Of a DNA stretch of 64,000 nucleotides, positions 37,201-47,154 are shown one piece after another. The stretch is from Lutjanus erythropterus (lineage: Eukaryota; Chordata; Actinopteri; Lutjaniformes; Lutjanidae): contig CM034613.1 of the NCBI GenBank assembly GCA_020091685.1, positions 7,192,864 through 7,256,863 on the forward strand. The letters run 5' to 3'. Under the pieces are notes generated by a model. That model ran no database searches and had not been told where the DNA came from. It saw only the letters and a list, made by a program, of their open reading frames with translations. The position numbers and the translations under genes are program-made. The stretch's first letter is position 1, and every line of letters begins with the position of its first letter.

Positions 37201-38724
37201 ATCTGATTCTGATAAATGATGAAATATGCGAGCCCATGCTTCCCAGCTCTTCTCATTTCTCTCTTCTACATTTGCTGATGAATGACAATCTGCCCATCCA
37301 CTATATTTATTAGAAACAGCATTAGTCATGTTCACGGTTGTATTTTTTTTTCAATTATGTACTTATTGCATATTTCTGTCAGTTGTGTCGAACAGAGCAA
37401 ACAAACAGGACGGGTCTGCTGTTTATCCAGAAAAACATAAAAAGCTGTAAATTCATGATGTTGTTACAAAATTCAGCTAAACGTGCGATTAGAAAACAGC
37501 AGAGGGGCTGAATCACGCGTTGACCAGAGAGACATGTACTTCTGATGTTTTCAGCCAGGCTGCAGCTTGCTCCAGAATTGACATATCGCATTGCTTTGTG
37601 GCGCCTCAGTGTGTCGTGTCTCTGCTGTAGGCAATCTCAATGAGGACCTGAAGCTGTTATATCACTCATGACTCCTTCGACAAAAACAATCATTCTGCCT
37701 CAAAGAACATGGCAGCTGCTGGTCTACCACTGCTTCAATTCTGCAGCAAGTAGTGTTAGAAGTCAGATCTGAACTAACAGAATAACACAAACTAACTGAC
37801 CAAGGCAGCGGTTGTCCACCAACTCCTGTGGTCTGTGAAGTAAAATTACTTCCTCTGTCAAAGGAGTCTGGTAGCTTTGAAGACAGCATAGATGGCAGCT
37901 TGAGTTCGGCATTGGAAAAGGCTGCCTGACATAAAGCAGTCAAAATATTCCAAATATAGTACATTCAAACAGATTTTTTTAGGTGGCTAAAATATGCTTT
38001 GCTGCTGCCCCTGTCCACAGGCAGCAGAGATAACTCACTTCAACCATAGATCATATATTAAATAAGATTTCAACCTATTTAAAATACCATCTATGGCTCC
38101 AACTCATTATTTGGACTGCAGTACTCATTTTTGGACGTGCAATTGTTACATACTGTTCCTTAAATACAAAAATATTTGACATCGTCCCATAATATTACCA
38201 TTCACTATCCAAAATTCACAGTAACATAATTCTGCACATTTATCACAGCTGGTGATTAAAGTGATTTTGATTCTAACACCAAATGGTCAACAGCAAAAGA
38301 AGAAATGAGCTCTCACAGTGACTTAGTGGTGAATGGACAATGTGTGCAGTGTGAGAATATCCTTCCTGTGTTATTTCACTCCATACTAAATTGGCGTTGC
38401 AGTTAGCTTTCTGTGTGACAAATTCCTACATCAAAATGGTGGATCAGGTGGTATTCATATCAGTTTGATGAGGACTGAAGACAAGGAGATGTTTGGGATG
38501 AGATGTGTGTTTGCAGATATACCGAGCATGTTGAAAATGAAGTCCTTGGCAGTGTGGACCTCTAAGGCGGTCTGGTCTCCGAACTCTCCCTGTTCCAGCA
38601 GCACCAGCTCGGACACCTGGGATGACAGCTGATCCAGGGTGGCCCCTGACCGGAAGTCCACCTCTGACAGCTTCTTGACGGGGGCTGGGGAGCGCGGTGC
38701 CACCGCACTCATCAGGGACTCCAT
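15972..38724 (-). CDS. tmem102: Mab-21 domain protein, tmem102 (MB21D2-like), five coding exons
   Basis: Coding exons on the minus strand are 38724-38523, 20271-19933, 18031-17838, 17594-17382 and 16571-15972 (stop 15974-15972). Every junction has GT/AG ends and phases agree (1,1,0,0), giving 515 residues; human MB21D2 has about 490 and TMEM102 about 508. The product belongs to the Mab-21 nucleotidyltransferase-fold family. Residues 87-92 (SGGARE) and the acidic cluster DFDLD at 110-114 lie where family members hold nucleotide and metal, but activity is not shown for this branch. HTAKDFIFNML (57-67), KLHDRNQPVTLDMRH (123-137), PVVSFRGWPAVAQ and the C-terminal PDDVTRPHFRIDDKF match human MB21D2 almost word for word. 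An acidic linker (AEEDEEEEGEM, 170-180) sits where human TMEM102 has a Ser/Glu-rich insert, and tmem256 lies nearby as in human, so I favour tmem102 over mb21d2. No clear membrane segment is visible despite the name. The ATG at 38724 has a good Kozak context (GACATGG). Confidence 0.9.
20731..20773. repeat. Near-perfect hairpin beside a TG microsatellite
   Basis: Arms 20731-20750 and 20754-20773 pair at 19 of 20 positions with a three-base loop (TGG). A TG run starts four bases later. It lies in intron 1 of tmem102. Confidence 0.85.
20777..20820. repeat. (TG)n microsatellite
   Basis: Uninterrupted TG run of 44 bases in intron 1 of tmem102. Confidence 0.95.
20915..20990 (-). mobile_element. 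One end of a hAT-type element
   Basis: Read on the minus strand this begins CAGTGGTTCTCAAATAGGG and continues with GGGGTCCGTGACACTCTGC, the typical terminus of a vertebrate hAT family. The other end is not convincing; CAGTGG at 20837 lacks a matching target duplication. Confidence 0.5.
21010..21092 (+). mobile_element. 3' tail of a LINE-2-type retrotransposon
   Basis: GAGGTAAGTTGTGATTTGTG followed by ATAAATTAAATTCAACTTAA fits the conserved L2 3' end, which ends in short AT-rich repeats. Only the tail is present. Confidence 0.45.
21100..25238. other. tmem102 intron 1, no recognised element
   Basis: Intronic on the minus strand. Purine-rich tracts near 24820-24900; nothing else recognised. 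Confidence 0.4.
25242..25280. repeat. (CA)n microsatellite
   Basis: CA run of about 39 bases in intron 1 of tmem102. Confidence 0.95.
25609..25750. mobile_element. Possible fish MITE fragment
   Basis: CCCCTTTTCCGTAGACTTGTG followed by repeated CTGGTTTGACTTGGTTTAAC-like words resembles a known fish non-autonomous family. Ends undefined. Confidence 0.3.
25760..27795. other. tmem102 intron 1, no recognised element
   Basis: AT-rich intronic sequence. No exon, RNA gene or definite repeat seen. Confidence 0.4.
27800..27975 (+). mobile_element. Teleost non-autonomous repeat, copy 2
   Basis: Starts at the family head AAAGATCCAGTGTGTACGAT and continues through TTGGCAGAATATGACAGAAA and CAGGTGTTCTTCCATGGAGG. 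Same family and strand as 3060-3305, but it keeps the head that copy 1 has lost. Confidence 0.55.
28230..28425 (+). mobile_element. Teleost repeat of the CAGCAGCTTCATAT family, copy 2
   Basis: Contains GGTTGCTAGGTAACCAGTCG, GAGAGCGGTATCTATCTTCT and CATCTAACTCATGGCAGGAC, and ends in TTCCTTTAA, in the order seen in the family and in the 52640-52960 copy. Confidence 0.55.
28430..29400. other. tmem102 intron 1, no recognised element
   Basis: No exon or repeat recognised. A G9 run lies near 29123. Confidence 0.4.
29401..29450 (+). mobile_element. tRNA-like SINE head fragment
   Basis: GGGCAGCAGGGTAGCCTAGT followed by CGTTTGAGAAACTGG matches the tRNA-derived head of fish SINEs (a box-A-like TAGCCTAGTGGTT). 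The rest of the element is absent. Confidence 0.5.
29460..32315. other. tmem102 intron 1, no definite element
   Basis: Contains repeat-like sequence near 30120-30240 (CTCCACTCTGGTGTCTGAAG, ACTCCAATATGGC) that may be an old fish repeat. No exon recognised. Confidence 0.35.
32321..33471. mobile_element. Foldback DNA element with long inverted arms
   Basis: The left arm (GGTATTTTTCAACCTGAACC, TTTTTGTGTCTAA, then GTGACTAATG, TTGAAATTGGTCCACTATTG, GTAGAAGCGAAACTC) is matched in reverse complement at about 33340-33471. Arms are roughly 150 bases once a nested insert at 32380-32680 is removed. Words match a common teleost repeat. No coding capacity. Confidence 0.75.
32380..32680. mobile_element. 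Nested MITE, Harbinger-like
   Basis: Begins GGGTGTTTTCACAC and ends GTGTGAAAGCACCC, inverted ends that match at 13 of 14 bases. Flanks are TAA (32377-32379) and GAA (32681-32683), consistent with the three-base TWA duplication of PIF/Harbinger elements with one later change. Removing it restores the left arm of the foldback, so it inserted later. Confidence 0.65.
33480..38045. other. tmem102 intron 1, no recognised element
   Basis: AT-rich intronic sequence with short simple tracts only. A short tandem CACATGACGAAAGCACGACACAGGACGAAAGC-like doublet lies near 35668-35705 (given in outline). Confidence 0.35.
38048..38162 (+). mobile_element. Teleost repeat with ATGGCTCCAACTCATTATTT core, copy 2
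   Basis: Partner of 9541-9658, same strand. Shares ATTTCAACCTATTTAAAATA-like and GGACTGCAGTACTCATTTTT words. Confidence 0.6.
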
Positions 38725-38740
38725 GTCTGCAACCCTGGAA
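38723..38740 (-). other. tmem102: Splice acceptor upstream of the tmem102 start codon
   Basis: Just before the start codon the minus strand reads TTTCTCTTTCCAG then GGTTGCAGAC and ATG, so the AG is at 38736-38735 and the exon begins at 38734. This is a good acceptor with a pyrimidine tract, implying at least one untranslated exon further right. Its position could not be fixed; the 41.1-41.7 kb region is a plausible place. Confidence 0.6.
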
Positions 38741-38744
38741 AGAG

Positions 38745-41200
38745 AAATTGTTGCAGGGTTGTTAGCCTATATCCTCAGGGATTTAACAACTTAACGGCTC
38801 TGTTTTCATGGTTAACACAGTCAACACAGGATGAATGATGTGGTCACAGTGCCAGTAATTACTGACTATTACCCCACAAGATAACATTGTTATAACTGAC
38901 CTGTTTTCAGGATGTATCTAAGAGCCTGCTGTATATTGAGACTGATGGAGTGTTGTTGAGCCTTCCTACTTTCAGGGCTGTATAATGATTGCCTTGTTTT
39001 CAACTGCTGCATGTGAATCATGAGACTTTGCTGATGAATTCTGGAGGAACATGAGACATCAGGGAACAACTAACATTAATTTTTGATAGCAGACAATGTG
39101 ACGATGTGGTAGCAATTACAGCTTTGATCAACATCCAGTTATTCAATCTGATACTAATAAATACTTAATTATTTTGAGTCGGACTTCTGAAAGCCCAAGC
39201 ATGCCTTGATGATTAAAGTGATCTAACTTACTTAATGTGCTCTTAATGTCTGCCTTCTATTTCTAATGTAACAATTGCAAATTAAACAATTAATGGCAAT
39301 TACAAATGATACTGCTGGTTCAACATTATGTCCCATAATGAAGGTGATGTGGAACTCACTTTAGTTTTTGGCCAAATCAAAGTAAAATGAATGTTACTGA
39401 TTATATTATCTGTGATAAAATAGGATACTTTGATCAAGTTTCTAATCAGTGTTATGAGCTGCAATATCAGTAGTGGAAAACAAACATGACAGCAAATCAG
39501 GGTCAAGCAGAAAAACATCATTCAAAGTGTCTGTAGCTGCTTCATCATTATTTTAGTTTTTGGATGATCTGCTGTGTAATAGTTGAAGTGTTAATAGGAC
39601 CTGAAGCAAACAGGAACAAAATGACTTTCTGCGTCATGAAACTGAGGTTCCCATGACAACACGGTGCATTCAGTTTGTGCTGCTGTAATATGGTTTTGTT
39701 TGGTTGCACTCCTACATTTGTTTTTGCAGCTGATTTCATCTGAAACTCTGAACTTAACCCGCTACTGACCTATTTATGATTTCAGCATAAGTTACCCCAG
39801 TGATCTAGCCAGGGAAAAAGAGAGCCACCTTCGGGACAGTGAAAACACTGACTTTAGACTCAACATACCTCACTAAACCATTAATCTCACTTTGCAGTAC
39901 ACCCCTCTGGTGTGAGAAAACATTCACACTGTTTGGTGCAGACCTCAACAAATGTCACATGATCATGACTTCCAACAGCTTTTCTTTTCTTTTACGGAGA
40001 AAATAAAAATTGTAATGCAAAAATAATCATTCTGTGAATCATAACAACTGCAATATCTGTCCGAGCGCAGTCACAGACAGTCACACGCTTCACAAGTACA
40101 TAAAAATGCAGCTAGATGCACAACTTATAGAGTCTGAGCAAAAATATAACAATGATTTTTCTTAATAATTTTAACACAGTAGTTCTAATTGATTTTTACA
40201 CAAATATTTTTAGGGTACTAACTGCTTTTGAAATAAATTAATTTGTTAATAATTATCCGTATGCATCATGTGATTTTCCACTCCTTTTTTTTGCTGAAAA
40301 TTACCATCATTCTGAAAACTTACAAACCCTTTTAAAAATAAGGCGATGAACCTGATACAAGACTATTTTTTGAAAAAAATATCTACTCTGACAAAAACTT
40401 CATGCACCCAACCACCTGTTGACCACGTGACTTCTATTTTTCATATTGATATATCAAAACTTATCATTAAAAGTGTGCTGTTTAGCAGCCTCTTCTGATT
40501 AGGAGGAAGCAGTCCCAAGCTGTGCTGCTCATGTAATCAGTGTTGTTCTGTTTGAATCTCAGCTAAATCACAGCCACTCACTAATAAGCCTGCAAACAAT
40601 GCAAGTCATTGAACAAAACACAACTAGTAACTGCTTTTTGACATTTCATCTAGCCTGCCTTAAATCCTAGAATGTATCCAAAGGGTTAAAACAGGCTGAG
40701 TTAAAAATGTACTTTACTGTAGAAGGGACTGAATATTTTGCATTCCAGAGCCACAGTCTTTAGGGATTTAGCGTTAAGTGGCAGGGCACTGCGTTATTAA
40801 TGTTTAATAAAACATTTAACTATTTATTTACCTTTTTAAATAAATCATAAAAACAGCGTGCTCAGAAAGTAACAAGCCTCAAACTTGTAATGTAAACAAA
40901 GTTCAGTCGAGTGGAATGACAACATGGCCTCTGCCCCTGTGAACTGGGTCAATTAGCTTCTAGCTGCTAAGCTAATAGCCGAACAAGTAAGCCAGCCTGC
41001 CGTCTAACAGTTCATATTAGCTAATTAAATAGCTCGTAAAACACAGCAAATTAGTCTGCCTTAGATAGATTCACATGACTGCTGTGCTGCCGCGTAAGCA
41101 GAGTATTTGACTTGCAGTGATATGGTCGGAGTAGTACCTCGCCCACACTCAGCTAATTTCTTTTATTAGCCAATATTAGCTAACTTAGCTTTATCAAATT
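38745..41200. other. Upstream region of tmem102, nothing definite
   Basis: Probably the intron between an untranslated first exon and the start-codon exon. No coding exon or clear repeat recognised; GCTAGCTAAC-like words are common near 40960-41220. Confidence 0.35.
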
Positions 41201-41215
41201 AGCATGCTAGCTAAC

Positions 41216-41720
41216 ATGAAAGGTGGGGACGGCGAAGACAAGTGCAGCGACACAGGTACAACCGCACACACGCAAACACATATTGACACTAAAATCTATA
41301 GATACACACTCACACGTACACACACACATACACACACACACACACACACAGCATGCACCCACATGCACTCAGCTCGGCTCTCGTTAGCTTGCGAGTCGCG
41401 GCTCACAGTGAAATCATTAGTTAGCTATCAGGCTAAAGCCACAGTCACATATCTGAAACACACACACACCCTTTACACAGTGATGCGAGGGAGTTTCTTC
41501 GCTATCTTCTACGTTCACTGTTATTGTGATTCCTGTGCTTCAATCCGCCTTCTTTAGCTGTCATTTCCAACAGGTCCCAGGCGCCACCACCTTCCCCCTG
41601 GCAACACCGTCCCAGAAATCATGGTCCTCCTTCTCTGAGGATCCAGGGATTAGTAGTATGTGTGGCACGCACGCCCCACATTACAAAACTACAAACGGAT
41701 TTGTGAGGTCGGGTTTATGA
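41216..41720 (+). other. Candidate two-exon small gene, unrecognised
   Basis: An ATG at 41216 opens 13 codons (MKGGDGEDKCSDT) and meets a GT donor at 41256. An acceptor AG at 41579-41580 would join in phase to a frame reading GATTFPLATPSQKSW and on to KTTNGFVRSGL, with a stop at 41720. A second possible donor (GTGAGG) lies near 41702 and could lead to further exons. The patch has more CpG than its surroundings and could be a divergent start site opposite tmem102. The protein is not recognised, and the intron contains a CA microsatellite, so this may be chance. Confidence 0.2.
41318..41350. repeat. (CA)n microsatellite
   Basis: Imperfect CA run within a longer CA-rich stretch (41262-41350). 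Confidence 0.9.
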
Positions 41721-42057
41721 TTAAAATTGTGCTGGCTGTGTCCTCGCAGAGAAGATAAGACTGTGCTGTGCTGCTGCTGAGGTTTAGTTGGTAGTAGCAG
41801 GGAAGGCAGGGCGGTTTCACGACTGCACAGCCAGTGTTTTGATGCATGAGCATGTGAGCGGTCCTTTGTAAGTCCAACACAGCAGTGGTGGTGCGTCCTT
41901 GCACCAGTGGAACAGTGCTGCATGTGGGAGTGGGTACTGATTTTACAGATGAGTTATGTTCAGTGGATTACTGCACTTTTCCACAAATCCTCATGGATAT
42001 CCTCATCCTCATATGATAATTTTTAGAATAATTGTGATATTAGATATTTATAATAAT

Positions 42058-42426
42058 TAGGGTTGCAAACTGTGATCCTTAAACAGTCATCGATTAATTA
42101 ATCCTGTCACAATCTTGTCATTTGAAATAAGGTCCAAACATCATGTCCATGTACTCCACGTTTGGACCTATTTTTCAAGTGTTTCCTGTAATGATTATTA
42201 ACAATCATTATCATTTAATCTGACCATTTTCTTGATTAACTGATTAGTTGTTTGTTCCAGAAGATGTTGAAAAACGTCAATCAGTGTTTGACAAAGCCCA
42301 AGATGACATCCTCAGAAAACCAGAAAATATTCACATTTAAGAAGCTAGAATCAAATCATTTTGACTTTCTTTTTAAATGACTCAAAAATTGGCGAATCGG
42401 TTATTCGATTAATCACTGCAGCTCTA
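42058..42426 (+). mobile_element. hAT-like teleost repeat, forward copy
   Basis: Starts TAGGGTTGCAAAC and ends CACTGCAGCTCTA. Interior words CAGTGTTTGACAAAGCCCAA and CCAGAAAATATTCACATTTA match a very common fish repeat. Flanking 8-mers ATAATAAT and AACATTAT agree at five of eight bases. An opposite-strand copy lies at 46749-47008. Confidence 0.65.
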
Positions 42427-42764
42427 AACATTATCGATCAGTGAATCAATTATTTGTTATTAAAAAAAAAATTGTTCATACCAAACACTGCCAAATGCAT
42501 TATTTATTTCCACAGCAACACATTACATATTCTCTGATAATATTACCTAACATTACCAAACATATAGACATAAAGGCCTGCAAATGAAACACACACTTGA
42601 ATATCAGATAACATGCAGGGAGTGCTCATAAAAATAATCCTTTAGCCTATATGTTATATTTCAGCTGTTTATTTTATAGTAGATCAATTAAATTTAACTT
42701 GATCGATCAAATTCTTAACAACATATTAATTGATCAGCGATTAATTGTTTTCATCCTTAATAAT

Positions 42765-43484
42765 AACAATAACTTTATTTATAGGGCTAAAACAAAAAGA
42801 AAAGAACACTTTTAAGAGAGTGGAATGTCAGGCTTGATGAGAATTTCCAGATTCTTAATCTCATTTTTGAGATATTTGGAAGTTGCGGAAAGCATGATTG
42901 GGCAACCTCACCTGCTGATCAGAGTTAAGTTTATTATCAAAATGAACCCTCAGATTTCTGCACTGGATTTTGATAATGTTTTCTGATTTATCTGAGTTTA
43001 CCTGAAGAAAGTTTTAAAAGAGACATTTTTAATATATATAATTCAGGATTGTATTTTAACCAGTTGTGTTGTTAGAATTAAAATAAAAATAGATGTCGTA
43101 GTCATCTGCATAAAAATTGAAACTAATGCAGTAGATTTTAGCTAACAGTAAAATATGAATTGAGAACAATAAGGGACCAAGGACAGATCCTTGAGGCACT
43201 CTATATGAGAAATTAGAGGTGGAAGATTTAAAATCACCTTTTAGAAAAATACAAATAAAACCAATCTAAAACCGTATCCATTATGGCAAACCAGTGCTCA
43301 AGACATTAAATTAAAATCACGTGGTTGACTGTATCAAAAGCTACAGTAAGATCTAAAAGCAATGAAAGCAATGTTTGACCATTGTTAGCTGCTAAAAGAT
43401 TATTATTACAAATATTATTAATAACTCTTGAGAAGTGCTGTCTCAGAGGACCCATCCTAAAACCTGACTGATATTTATCAAAGA
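42765..43484 (-). mobile_element. L2-type LINE fragment, reverse transcriptase
   Basis: Read on the minus strand, 43200-43174 encodes VPQGSVLGPLLF, the finger-palm motif of LINE reverse transcriptases, and 43112-43101 encodes YADD, the catalytic motif. A later block reads NSDKSENIIKIQCRNLRVHFD, the L2-style NLGVIFD motif. Upstream, GFRMGPLRQ-like residues near 43440 fit the HSTET region. The left end (ACTTTATTTATAGGGC near 42772) looks like the L2 3' tail. The fragment lacks the endonuclease and has many frame breaks, so it is dead. Confidence 0.8.
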
Positions 43485-43781
43485 TGTAGTTGTGTAGTTA
43501 ATGTTTTTAGTCAAGAAGTACAACTTTTCACTTTGAGAATGCACACAGACGGAGGTGCAGAGCAGCATGAGGTCAGATAACCATAACTATTAGCAGCCAA
43601 TACAGAAGGCTTTAAAGTCTGAGAATTGTTTTTCCAGCTGAGAGAGGGCAGATGGTGATGGTGGCTGGTGCATAATATAAATGATAATACACACGGTATC
43701 TGTAATGATACTGTGGAGGTTTACAGCTAAAGATAAAAGCTGAATAACTTTTTCCCCTGTGGTCATACTAACATGGTAGTA
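43485..43781. repeat. Direct repeat unit A1
   Basis: Matches 44640-44957 over most of its length, for example GAGAATGCACA, CAGATAACCATAACTATTAG, GAGAGGGCAGATGGT and TCTGTAATGATACTGTGGAG. May be the 5' part of the adjacent LINE, since it runs straight on from it. Confidence 0.75.
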
Positions 43782-44504
43782 GGGGGAACTGGGGATGGTA
43801 GTAACAGTTTTTGTTTGAGCATCAGTTAATTAGTAGTTGTTCATACAAAAGATCTCTCAAACTTCGATACATGACATATTATCAAATAAAACTCACTTGG
43901 ACATCTGCTACATCATAATCAGATTAAGTGAATGAACATCAAATACAAAAAGTTCTGTTGTTACATCCTACCCCACTATTAGGGTGAGTTGTCACACTAG
44001 CTGTGATAGGCGTAACTATGAGACGTAGTTTGCTGATTTAAGCTCCACACAATCCAATTTATGAAAGAACTATATTCAGGAATAGAGAATAAACACTTTT
44101 GAATACAATGGACAATTAAAAGGGACAAAAAACTCCTGGGGTGCAGACTTTGTGGGCCCAGAACTGACAACATACACACCGACCCATATTTCCATTTGCC
44201 TTGAGCTAGCAACCCCCAAACCTCAAGCAGCCGTTAGCATATTGAAAGTAGCATGAAAGCATCAAATTAAACAATGAACTACAACGAAATGAACGCTAAA
44301 CAATAATCTTGATGAAAAAATTTACTTTCTTATCTGAAAATCAGGTTTTTGGTCATAAATTAACAATGTTGCTTACATGGACATGTTAGTTCGAAAAGGA
44401 AATAGGTGTGTACAATATTGATGTCATCACCAGAGCTCTTTTCTTATTGGTCAAACTGACGGTATTTCAATTAACCTGGTGTTACAACATTCCCTGGTCT
44501 CCCC
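43782..44504. mobile_element. TA-flanked inverted-repeat element, copy A
   Basis: Left end GGGGGAACTGGGGATGGTAG and right end, on the minus strand, GGGGAGACCAGGGAATGTTG are related, and TA lies on each side (43780-43781, 44505-44506). Family members are at 59118-59530 and 61931-62455. No transposase frame. Confidence 0.65.
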
Positions 44505-44639
44505 TACTGATTGCATGCCCTTGTGTCTGTTAATAATACCTGTGGGTAGAGTTCGCTTATATAAAGTTGGTTGCTACTTTTTTCCATGTAAAATGATCCT
44601 TGTATGATAATATTTTGAATGAATTGTGGTATTAAATTG

Positions 44640-44957
44640 TTATATAGTTGGTGTATTTAGTTAAGAAGTAGATAAAGAAGAAGTAGAAGATAAAATCCAC
44701 AACACAAGTTTGAGAATGCACAGGGAAGTGCAGACCAGTGTGAGGTTTAATACAGGTCATATAACCATAACTATTAGTAGCCATGACAGAGGATGTGTAG
44801 GCTATAATATCTGGGAATTGTTATTATCCAGCTGGGAGAGGGCAGATGGTGCTGCATAATCTAAATGATATTACACATAGTTTCTGTAATGATACTGTGG
44901 AGGTTTACAGCAGATAAAAGTTGAATAACCTTTTCTCCTGTGGCCATAGTAACATGG
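44640..44957. repeat. Direct repeat unit A2
   Basis: Second copy of 43485-43781, same strand, with small insertions and deletions. Copy A1 diverges exactly where the TA-flanked element starts. Confidence 0.75.
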
Positions 44958-45160
44958 CAGCACTCACTCATCAGTTCTTATTACTGCACTAAGTCCATGC
45001 AAAGTGAACATGATGCACAACTCTTCTACACTACGCTTTATTTCCCCAGAATATTCAGCATTCTTGCCCTCAACTAGTCGGTGCATGAAGTTAAAGGCCT
45101 AAACAAACACAGGTATTACTAATGATACTGATTAAGGTCCTGTTCCAATCAGTGTAACAG

Positions 45161-45315
45161 ATCTTTTGATCATGAAACTGTATTCCCTGTCAGTACTCTG
45201 TAATCAAGTCACTGAGAGTTAATGCTGAGCAACCAGACATAACAGGGAAACTCAGAAAATATTTTCCCCATAAATTTGTTTTAATTTTCACTCAAATCAG
45301 AGTTTAAACTATAAA
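45161..45315 (+). repeat. Direct repeat unit B1
   Basis: Nearly the same as 51106-51264, beginning ATCTTTTGATCATGAAACTG and running through AATATTTTCCCCATAAATTT. Function unknown. Confidence 0.85.
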
Positions 45316-45319
45316 TATA

Positions 45320-46595
45320 ATCTATAATAGATCTTGGTGGATGTTTTAGTCCCTAGTAAGAGTGAAGTTGTAAAAGATCGTGTCTTACACATCTTATAAT
45401 GGTGGTTGCTTAGCTAAGGGTTAGGTAAGGGGTCACAAAGGGATTTATTTCAACTTGGTGTCACCTGGATGTTAATGTCTTTGACTTTTCTTGAAACTTC
45501 TTGCAAAATAAATAAAATGCATAAATAATTTAGCCTCTTTGAGCATTCTTGCTGAACAAAATAAAGTAAAGAGATAACTCCTTCTTGTATACTGAAACTT
45601 TTGCTTGTTCTCCTGGGACACCATGGGATTCTGGCAGTTGTTCCCACCACTTGCTGTTTAATATACGTGCATAAACCTCCCTGATTACACTCCAAGTTAT
45701 TCATTTCCTGCATCACTGTTAAACTTCTTTGGATTGATAGTGTCTGGAATAACCTGTCAGACCTCTCTCTTAGCCTGTCGATGGATCATTACAGCCTCAC
45801 ACGCTGCAATCTCACTGACTGTGGGGAGAACTCTCCGCACACTGCCGTACAGTGTCTGATTCATCAGCCGATTCTGTGGTGTAAGTGGAACATCTATCAA
45901 GATAATGCTGTACCAAACAGCACTTAATGAGCAAGTTGAGGGAGTGACACTCTCCGCCTGCCAAATGAGAGGCGAGAGACAACCCTGGCCTTCAGCAGAC
46001 ACACTGAGACACTTCAAAAAATGAGCGCAATGTCTCTTAAACTCACTGCTTTTGACTTGTCCCCTCTCTCGCTGCCCTCTTTTTCACCCAGAAAGTGCAG
46101 AAATGGAAAAACCTCACCAGCTCTCTTGTCATTCCTCCATACATCACCCCTGTCTAGAATCGGTGCCGCCGTAAAAATCTTACTCTTTGCAAGTCAGATA
46201 GAGCTGAAATTGCAGACATGTGGTGGAAATAGTTCATATCAAGTGGTGGTGTGATACTCAAAGATTCAATCTCTGACACCAAGTCAGTGCTTGTTCAGCA
46301 AAATGAGTGATGGAAAAGTGATAAAAGAGTATAAAAGAAAGAGCAGAGGCACCCTAATGCAGGTAAAATGAAAACAGAGAAAGGAGGATGAAAGGGCAGA
46401 GGGAAGGAAATGAGGGCAGTGTTTTTCCTTATGTAAAAAAAATGAAAGTCTCAAAAAGTTCTAATAGCTACAGTTAAATCTTTTAAAACTTGTGCAACAA
46501 AATCAAAGAGACCACACAACTGTTCTCCAATTTATTCCCCAAATATTTTCAGCTGTGCATTCTTCAATCTTTCTGCCTAATTTTGGAAAACATAT
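45320..46595. other. Intergenic, nothing recognised
   Basis: Several frames under 90 codons on both strands, none with recognisable features. Confidence 0.4.
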
Positions 46596-46599
46596 AGTC

Positions 46600-47150
46600 G
46601 AATTAAATCTCTTTGGTCCATACTGAAATACCTAAACCATTTTACATTGCAGGGACATTCATGGTCTCCAGAGGATGAATCCATAATAACTTCAGTGATC
46701 CCCCGGACTTTTCCTCTAGCACCACCAGGAGGCTGACATGTGTGGTTTTAGAGCTGCAGTGATTGATAAATTGATCACCAACTTAACTGATAACCAATTA
46801 ATCGTTTTAATCAAGTAATCTCCAAATTCTCTGATTTCTGCTTCCCAAATGTGAATATTTTCTGGTTTCTTTACTCCTTTATGATTGTAAACTGAATATC
46901 CTTGGGTTTTGGACATAAGAAGACATTTGAGGACATCAGTTACTAATCGATTGATCAAGAAAATAGTAAACTGATTAATTGATGATGAAAATAATTGTTG
47001 CAGCCCTATATGGTTTAAGTGTAATGTCTCAACAACTGTGTATGGGGTGGATTGCCATGAAATGTGACATAGACATCCTACTATAATATTCCCCAGAGAT
47101 AGTATGCACCTTGCTAAATATTGGTTTCATATTAAGCTTTCGGACTTAGT
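46600..47150 (-). mobile_element. Widespread teleost repeat, interrupted
   Basis: On the minus strand the flanks read CACCCCATACACAGTTGTTG and, beyond the insert, TGTCAGCCTCCTGGTGGTGC, then GAAAAGTCCGGGGGATCACT and ATTCATCCTCTGGAGACCAT, in the order of a fish repeat that recurs near many genes. It is split by the hAT-like insert at 46749-47008. Confidence 0.6.
46749..47008 (-). mobile_element. hAT-like teleost repeat, reverse copy nested in another repeat
   Basis: Ends TAGAGCTGCAGTG and TTGCAGCCCTA are inverted and imperfect. Flanking 8-mers TGTGGTTT (46741-46748) and TATGGTTT (47009-47016) agree at seven of eight bases, as expected for a hAT target duplication. Confidence 0.75.
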
Positions 47151-47154
47151 AATG

